This document shows, piece by piece, positions 6,509 through 10,074 of a stretch of DNA of 10,074 nt. The notes beneath the pieces were generated by a model. The model did not search any database. It saw only the letters and a list, made by a program, of their open reading frames with translations, and was not told the DNA's origin. The DNA is from an uncultured Saprospiraceae bacterium (GTDB taxonomy: Bacteria > Bacteroidota > Bacteroidia > Chitinophagales > Saprospiraceae), in assembly GCA_937959375.1 (NCBI GenBank), contig CALGLS010000575.1, positions 1 to 10,074 of the forward strand, in the 5' to 3' direction. Both the position numbers and the translations under genes were made by a program. How positions within the stretch are numbered: the stretch's first letter is position 1; every line of letters begins with the position of its first letter.

Positions 6509-9421
6509 ATGAAAAAAACACGTAATCTGCTCCTCATTACACTTTCACTTTTAGTAATGGGAATTTATTTATCATGTACTCCTAAGACCATGGTAAAAAC
6601 AACCGATACTAAACCTGAAGTCGTAGTGGAAAAACCTACCCCTCCTCCTAGTCTGCCAGACGCTGGTAGTTCTATTCTGTCTCGTAAGATCCCAATGGAA
6701 AAAACAGTACGAACTGGGCAACTTGATAATGGTATGAAATACTTTATCAGAAAAAATGCTAAACCTGAAAATCGGGTTGAACTTCGTCTTGCCTTGAGCG
6801 CGGGTGCGATGCAGGAAGATGATGACCAACAAGGATTGGCGCACTTTATTGAGCATATGGCTTTTAATGGTTCTGCTAATTTTAAGAAAAATGAGTTAGT
6901 AGATTACCTAGAATCAGTAGGTACACGTTTTGGGCCCGACCTAAATGCTTATACCAGTTTTGATGAAACAGTTTACATGCTGCAAGTTAGAACGGATGAC
7001 AAAGAAATGATGGACAAAGGAATGCTAGTGCTAGAAGATTGGTCAGGTGCCATAAGTTTCGATCACGAAGAGATTGACAAAGAACGTGGTGTAGTGGAAT
7101 CAGAATGGCGATCTGGCTTAAGCCCACAACAACGTATTTTCAACACCTGGTTTCCTCAAGTTTACAAAGGGTCTAGATACTCTAAGCGATTGCCTATTGG
7201 CAAACCTGAGATCATTAAAAATGCGAGTTATGCAACCATCAAACGTTTCTACAAAGATTGGTATCGCCCCGATTTAATGGCGGTCATTGTGGTTGGTGAT
7301 ATTGATGTAGATGAAATGGAAGCTGACATAAAAAAACGATTTAGTAAAAGAAAGACAGTTGACAATCCTCGTAAAAAAGAGATAGCAACTGTTCCATTCC
7401 ATAAGGAAACCATCATTAGTATTAACTCAGATGTAGAGGCACCTTTCAGCAATGTGCAACTAATGTACAAGCACAAGCATAAGAAAATGGTGACCATGGC
7501 AGATTATCGTGAAAACTTAAAACGCCGCTTGTACAATGCCATGTTAAGTGCAAGGCTTGATGAGATTTCTGCTTTACCAGAACCACCATTTTCATTTGCT
7601 TACACAGGTTATAGCAAAGACATTGGTGATATCGACACCTACTCGTCTTATGCCAACACACCTGAAGGTGGCACACTAAAAGGATTGGAAGCTGTTTTAA
7701 TTGAGAACGAGCGCGTACTTCGCCACGGCTTTCAAGCATCAGAAATGGAACGCCAAAAAGATGAAATGCTAACACGGATGGAGCGAGCGGTTAAGGAAAA
7801 AGATAAAACAGATTCTGGGCGGTTAACGCGTCGTTATATTTATCACTATTTAAATGACAATCCGATTCCAGACATTAGCGATGAGTTGAAATTCTACAAA
7901 GAATTATTACCTACCATTAAAGTGGAAGAGGTAAATATGTTAGCGAAAGAATGGATCACAGATGAGAATCGCGTAGTTGTTTTAACTGGTCCTAAAAAGG
8001 ATGAATCACCAATGCCTTCTGAATCTGATGTGCGCAATTTGTTGGATGCTGTTAAAAAGAAAGACATCCAACCATATGTTGATGATACTTCTGACGAACC
8101 TTTTATTGCTGAGATTCCTGCTCCTGCAAAAATAGCGTCTGAGCGCAAAATCGAATCCATTGATGTTACAGAATTGCTTTTGGCGAATGGTGTGAAAGTT
8201 GTTTTAAAACCAACCACATTTAAGAATGATGAAATCCTATTCTCTGGTTCTAGTCCTGGAGGAACTTCCGTTTATCCAGATTCAGATTATGCCTCAGCTC
8301 GAGCTGCTGCTTCAATCATTGACGAGTCAGGTATTGGTAATTTTAGCTTGACGCAATTACAAAAGAAATTGACGGGAACCAATTTAAGTATCTCGCCATA
8401 CATCAGCGAACTATACGAAGGCATGAACGGAAGTACATCGGGCAAAGATTTGGAAACGATGTTGCAACTCGTATATCTCTATTTTACTGCACCACGAAAA
8501 GATGCAGATGCTTTGAAGTCTTACGTTTCAAAACAAAAGGCGACCTACTCGAACTTACTTTCTCAACCAGATTATTATTTCTATGATCAGGTTTCGAAAA
8601 TACAATACAGCAATCATCCACGCCGTGGTTTCCCAACTGCAGAGAGCATGGACCGAATTGATTTGGACAGAGTACACGAAATTTATAAAGATAGATTTGC
8701 AGACGCTTCCGATTTCACTTTCACCATGGTTGGTAATTTTGATTGCGAAAAAATCAAACCACTTTTAGCCACTTACTTAGGCAACCTTCCATCTAAGCGA
8801 CGAGTTGAAAGTTTTAAAGACATTGGAGCAAATCATCCTTCTGGGAAAGTAGAAAAAGAATTGAAGAAGGGCGCAGCGCCAAAGTCTCAGATCAACATGA
8901 TGTTCCATGGAGATTTTGAATGGACACCAAAAAATCGCTATGCGTTCCAATCTTTGATTTCTGTTTTACGAATCAAGATGCGTGAATCTATGCGTGAAGA
9001 AATTGGTGGTGTATACGGTGTTGGCGTTCGAGGTTCTGCTTCTCAGTTCCCTAAACCAACTTATGCGATTACCATTTCATTCAATGCGGATCCTCCCATG
9101 GTAGACCAGCTGATTGAGCAGGCACTGAAAGATATTGCTACTGCAAAAGAAATCGGTGCGACTGAAAAAGACATGGAAAAAGTCAAAGAAACACAGCGAC
9201 AAGGACGTATCAAAGACTTAAAAGAAAATCGTTTTTGGTCTCGCCAGTTGAATAACATTTACCGCCAAGGACTAGATCCTGAAGGACTCACGATGGAGGC
9301 ATATGAAAAGGCGATTAATGAATTAACGATTGATGACATCAAGGCTGCAGCCAATATGTATTTTGACAAGAAGCGATTTATTAAGGTGGTCTTGATGCCT
9401 GATTCTCAGACTGAGAATTGA
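6509..9421 (+). CDS. M16 family zinc metalloprotease (insulinase/pitrilysin-like), probable lipoprotein
   Basis: Predicted envelope peptidase of 970 residues in the two-halves layout of PqqL-like M16 proteases. A signal peptide (MKKTRNLLLITLSLLVMGIYLSC) ends at Cys23; the lipobox YLSC is off-consensus at -3, so lipidation is likely but not certain. A proline-rich linker follows (about 36-55). The N-terminal half carries the inverted zinc motif H112-F-I-E115-H116 (HxxEH), with the distal Glu in the ERGVVESEW segment (192-200, ligand most likely Glu199). It is therefore expected to be active. The C-terminal half (from about 545, LLLANGVKVVLKP) lacks the zinc motif but keeps MREEIGGVYGVGV near 825-840, the R/Y substrate-binding motif. 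These enzymes degrade peptides in a closed chamber. A TTG-initiated version 13 codons longer (from 6470) is possible, but ATG 6509 gives the better signal peptide. Confidence 0.92.
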   Translation: MKKTRNLLLITLSLLVMGIYLSCTPKTMVKTTDTKPEVVVEKPTPPPSLPDAGSSILSRKIPMEKTVRTGQLDNGMKYFIRKNAKPENRVELRLALSAGAMQEDDDQQGLAHFIEHMAFNGSANFKKNELVDYLESVGTRFGPDLNAYTSFDETVYMLQVRTDDKEMMDKGMLVLEDWSGAISFDHEEIDKERGVVESEWRSGLSPQQRIFNTWFPQVYKGSRYSKRLPIGKPEIIKNASYATIKRFYKDWYRPDLMAVIVVGDIDVDEMEADIKKRFSKRKTVDNPRKKEIATVPFHKETIISINSDVEAPFSNVQLMYKHKHKKMVTMADYRENLKRRLYNAMLSARLDEISALPEPPFSFAYTGYSKDIGDIDTYSSYANTPEGGTLKGLEAVLIENERVLRHGFQASEMERQKDEMLTRMERAVKEKDKTDSGRLTRRYIYHYLNDNPIPDISDELKFYKELLPTIKVEEVNMLAKEWITDENRVVVLTGPKKDESPMPSESDVRNLLDAVKKKDIQPYVDDTSDEPFIAEIPAPAKIASERKIESIDVTELLLANGVKVVLKPTTFKNDEILFSGSSPGGTSVYPDSDYASARAAASIIDESGIGNFSLTQLQKKLTGTNLSISPYISELYEGMNGSTSGKDLETMLQLVYLYFTAPRKDADALKSYVSKQKATYSNLLSQPDYYFYDQVSKIQYSNHPRRGFPTAESMDRIDLDRVHEIYKDRFADASDFTFTMVGNFDCEKIKPLLATYLGNLPSKRRVESFKDIGANHPSGKVEKELKKGAAPKSQINMMFHGDFEWTPKNRYAFQSLISVLRIKMRESMREEIGGVYGVGVRGSASQFPKPTYAITISFNADPPMVDQLIEQALKDIATAKEIGATEKDMEKVKETQRQGRIKDLKENRFWSRQLNNIYRQGLDPEGLTMEAYEKAINELTIDDIKAAANMYFDKKRFIKVVLMPDSQTEN

Positions 9422-9426
9422 TTTAG

Positions 9427-9560
9427 GATGGGAACGCGGATTTGGGCGGATTGAACAGATTGGAACGGATTTTTTCTTTTAAGGTATGCCATTTAGTGGT
9501 CGCGATTGTAAGGGAAAAACCACCCTAACCCGTTTCATCCGTTAAATCCGTGTTCCCATC
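9427..9560. repeat. 17-bp inverted repeat enclosing CGGATT-word repeats
   Basis: gatgggaacgcggattt (9427-9443) pairs with aaatccgtgttcccatc (9544-9560) at 16 of 17 positions, and the odd pair is a G-U wobble in RNA. Inside, aacggat (9464-9470) pairs with atccgtt (9537-9543) and gtggt (9496-9500) with accac (9519-9523), so a long branched hairpin is possible. The left side is a run of cggatt/cagatt words with a 9-10 base period. It begins six bases after the protease stop and fills most of the spacer. It may act as a transcript-end structure. Confidence 0.75.
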
Positions 9561-9589
9561 ATTGTTACAGAAAAAACAAGCAAATATCT

Positions 9590-10074
9590 ATGCACAAAAC
9601 ACTATTCATATTTCTACTAATCTGCACAAATCTTGGATTATTACTAGGACAAGCTCCAAACGGATTCTACGTAGGAGAAGTGTGTAAACTGGCTGAAGCC
9701 AATATCGTTTATTACAACACGCCTTTGCGAATTCAAGTCGACAAGCCATTAGAATTCAAAGGTGGTTTTATCCATTCTTCTAATAATCAGAATGACTTGC
9801 ATCGAATTGCTTTGGAGGTTGAAAAAGTACCGGAGAATACTTGGTTGATTTTAAAGATTGACGAATCGTATTATTCGACTTGTCTGCGATCGAAGAAGCG
9901 AAAGCGTCAGTATGCTCGTGGTGAAAGTTCAAAACCAATTTTTGATGATAAAGATAAGGTGACAACCGATACCACCAATTCGAAGGGTGGCTTTGTGATT
10001 GAAAAGCAGGTGGATGCGGATCGAATATCTAAGTTTCTGAAAATTGAAATTATTGATAGGAAGCATTTTGGACA
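9590..10074 (+). CDS. N-terminal part of a secreted protein of unknown function (3' truncated)
   Basis: The frame opens at ATG 9590 and runs without a stop to the window edge, giving 161 complete codons. Residues 1-21 look like a signal peptide (MHKTLFIFLLICTNLGLLLGQ) with cleavage likely near Gly20-Gln21, a common pattern in Bacteroidota exported proteins. The mature part starts APNGFYVGEVCKLAEANIVYYNTPLRIQV and appears beta-rich, with a basic cluster RSKKRKRQYARG around residues 100-110 and a charged stretch after it. I see no lipobox Cys, catalytic motif or known domain, and I do not recognise the family. It starts 168 bases after the M16 protease gene on the same strand, so a joint envelope role is possible but unproven. 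There is no Shine-Dalgarno sequence; the leader is A-rich. The C-terminus, where a secretion tag might sit, is outside the window. Confidence 0.8.
   Translation, partial: MHKTLFIFLLICTNLGLLLGQAPNGFYVGEVCKLAEANIVYYNTPLRIQVDKPLEFKGGFIHSSNNQNDLHRIALEVEKVPENTWLILKIDESYYSTCLRSKKRKRQYARGESSKPIFDDKDKVTTDTTNSKGGFVIEKQVDADRISKFLKIEIIDRKHFG

Noticed and set aside
7446..8217. Antisense frames of 107-109 codons inside the protease gene
   Set aside because: They lie opposite a confident coding frame with intact motifs, have Cys- and Ser-rich shadow-like composition, and match nothing recognisable.

Overview
The window most likely comes from the Bacteroidota, plausibly a Saprospiria-type (Lewinella-like) marine or environmental lineage. 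This is inferred from: start codons without a Shine-Dalgarno sequence; a TAnnTTTG-type -7 box ahead of ffh; lipoprotein signal peptides; a TlpA-type thioredoxin lipoprotein; a large lipoprotein-like M16 protease; and AT-rich spacers full of short-word repeats. The exact genus cannot be read from the sequence. Every confident gene is on the + strand, and the spacers are long enough (117 to about 440 bases) that the genes are probably transcribed singly rather than as one operon.

Layout: 1-198 is the C-terminal end of an unrecognised protein. 199-582 is a spacer with a perfect 13-bp inverted repeat and a doubtful antisense small ORF. 583-1932 encodes a TlpA-like thioredoxin-fold lipoprotein (WCPNC). 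2050-4452 encodes an 800-residue protein with three parts: an N-terminal TIR domain, a central TPR solenoid between charged linkers, and a complete C-terminal YdfG-like short-chain dehydrogenase (SDR). 4453-4731 is a spacer with a TCAATC hexamer array and the ffh promoter. 4732-6069 is ffh (SRP54). 6070-6508 is a long spacer built from an imperfect inverted repeat with a terminator-like hairpin inside it. 6509-9421 encodes an M16 zinc protease, probably a lipoprotein. 9422-9589 is a spacer with a 17-bp inverted repeat. From 9590 to the window edge runs the start of a secreted protein of unknown function.

How the genes relate: ffh is housekeeping (co-translational targeting to the inner membrane). 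The TlpA-like protein and the M16 protease are envelope proteins with no obvious pathway link to it. There are no mobile-element, phage or defence genes beside the TIR gene, so the context does not mark a defence island.

The most notable item is the TIR-TPR-SDR fusion. It joins a fold often associated with NAD+ cleavage or signalling to an apparently intact NAD(P)-dependent dehydrogenase. The TIR position that normally holds the catalytic Glu appears to be Asp, and the SDR boundary carries a dnaX-like A-AAA-AAG heptamer and an in-frame internal ATG. The second theme is that the three spacers after the TIR gene, ffh and the M16 gene each hold a degenerate array of one short word plus its reverse complement, with a different word in each spacer.
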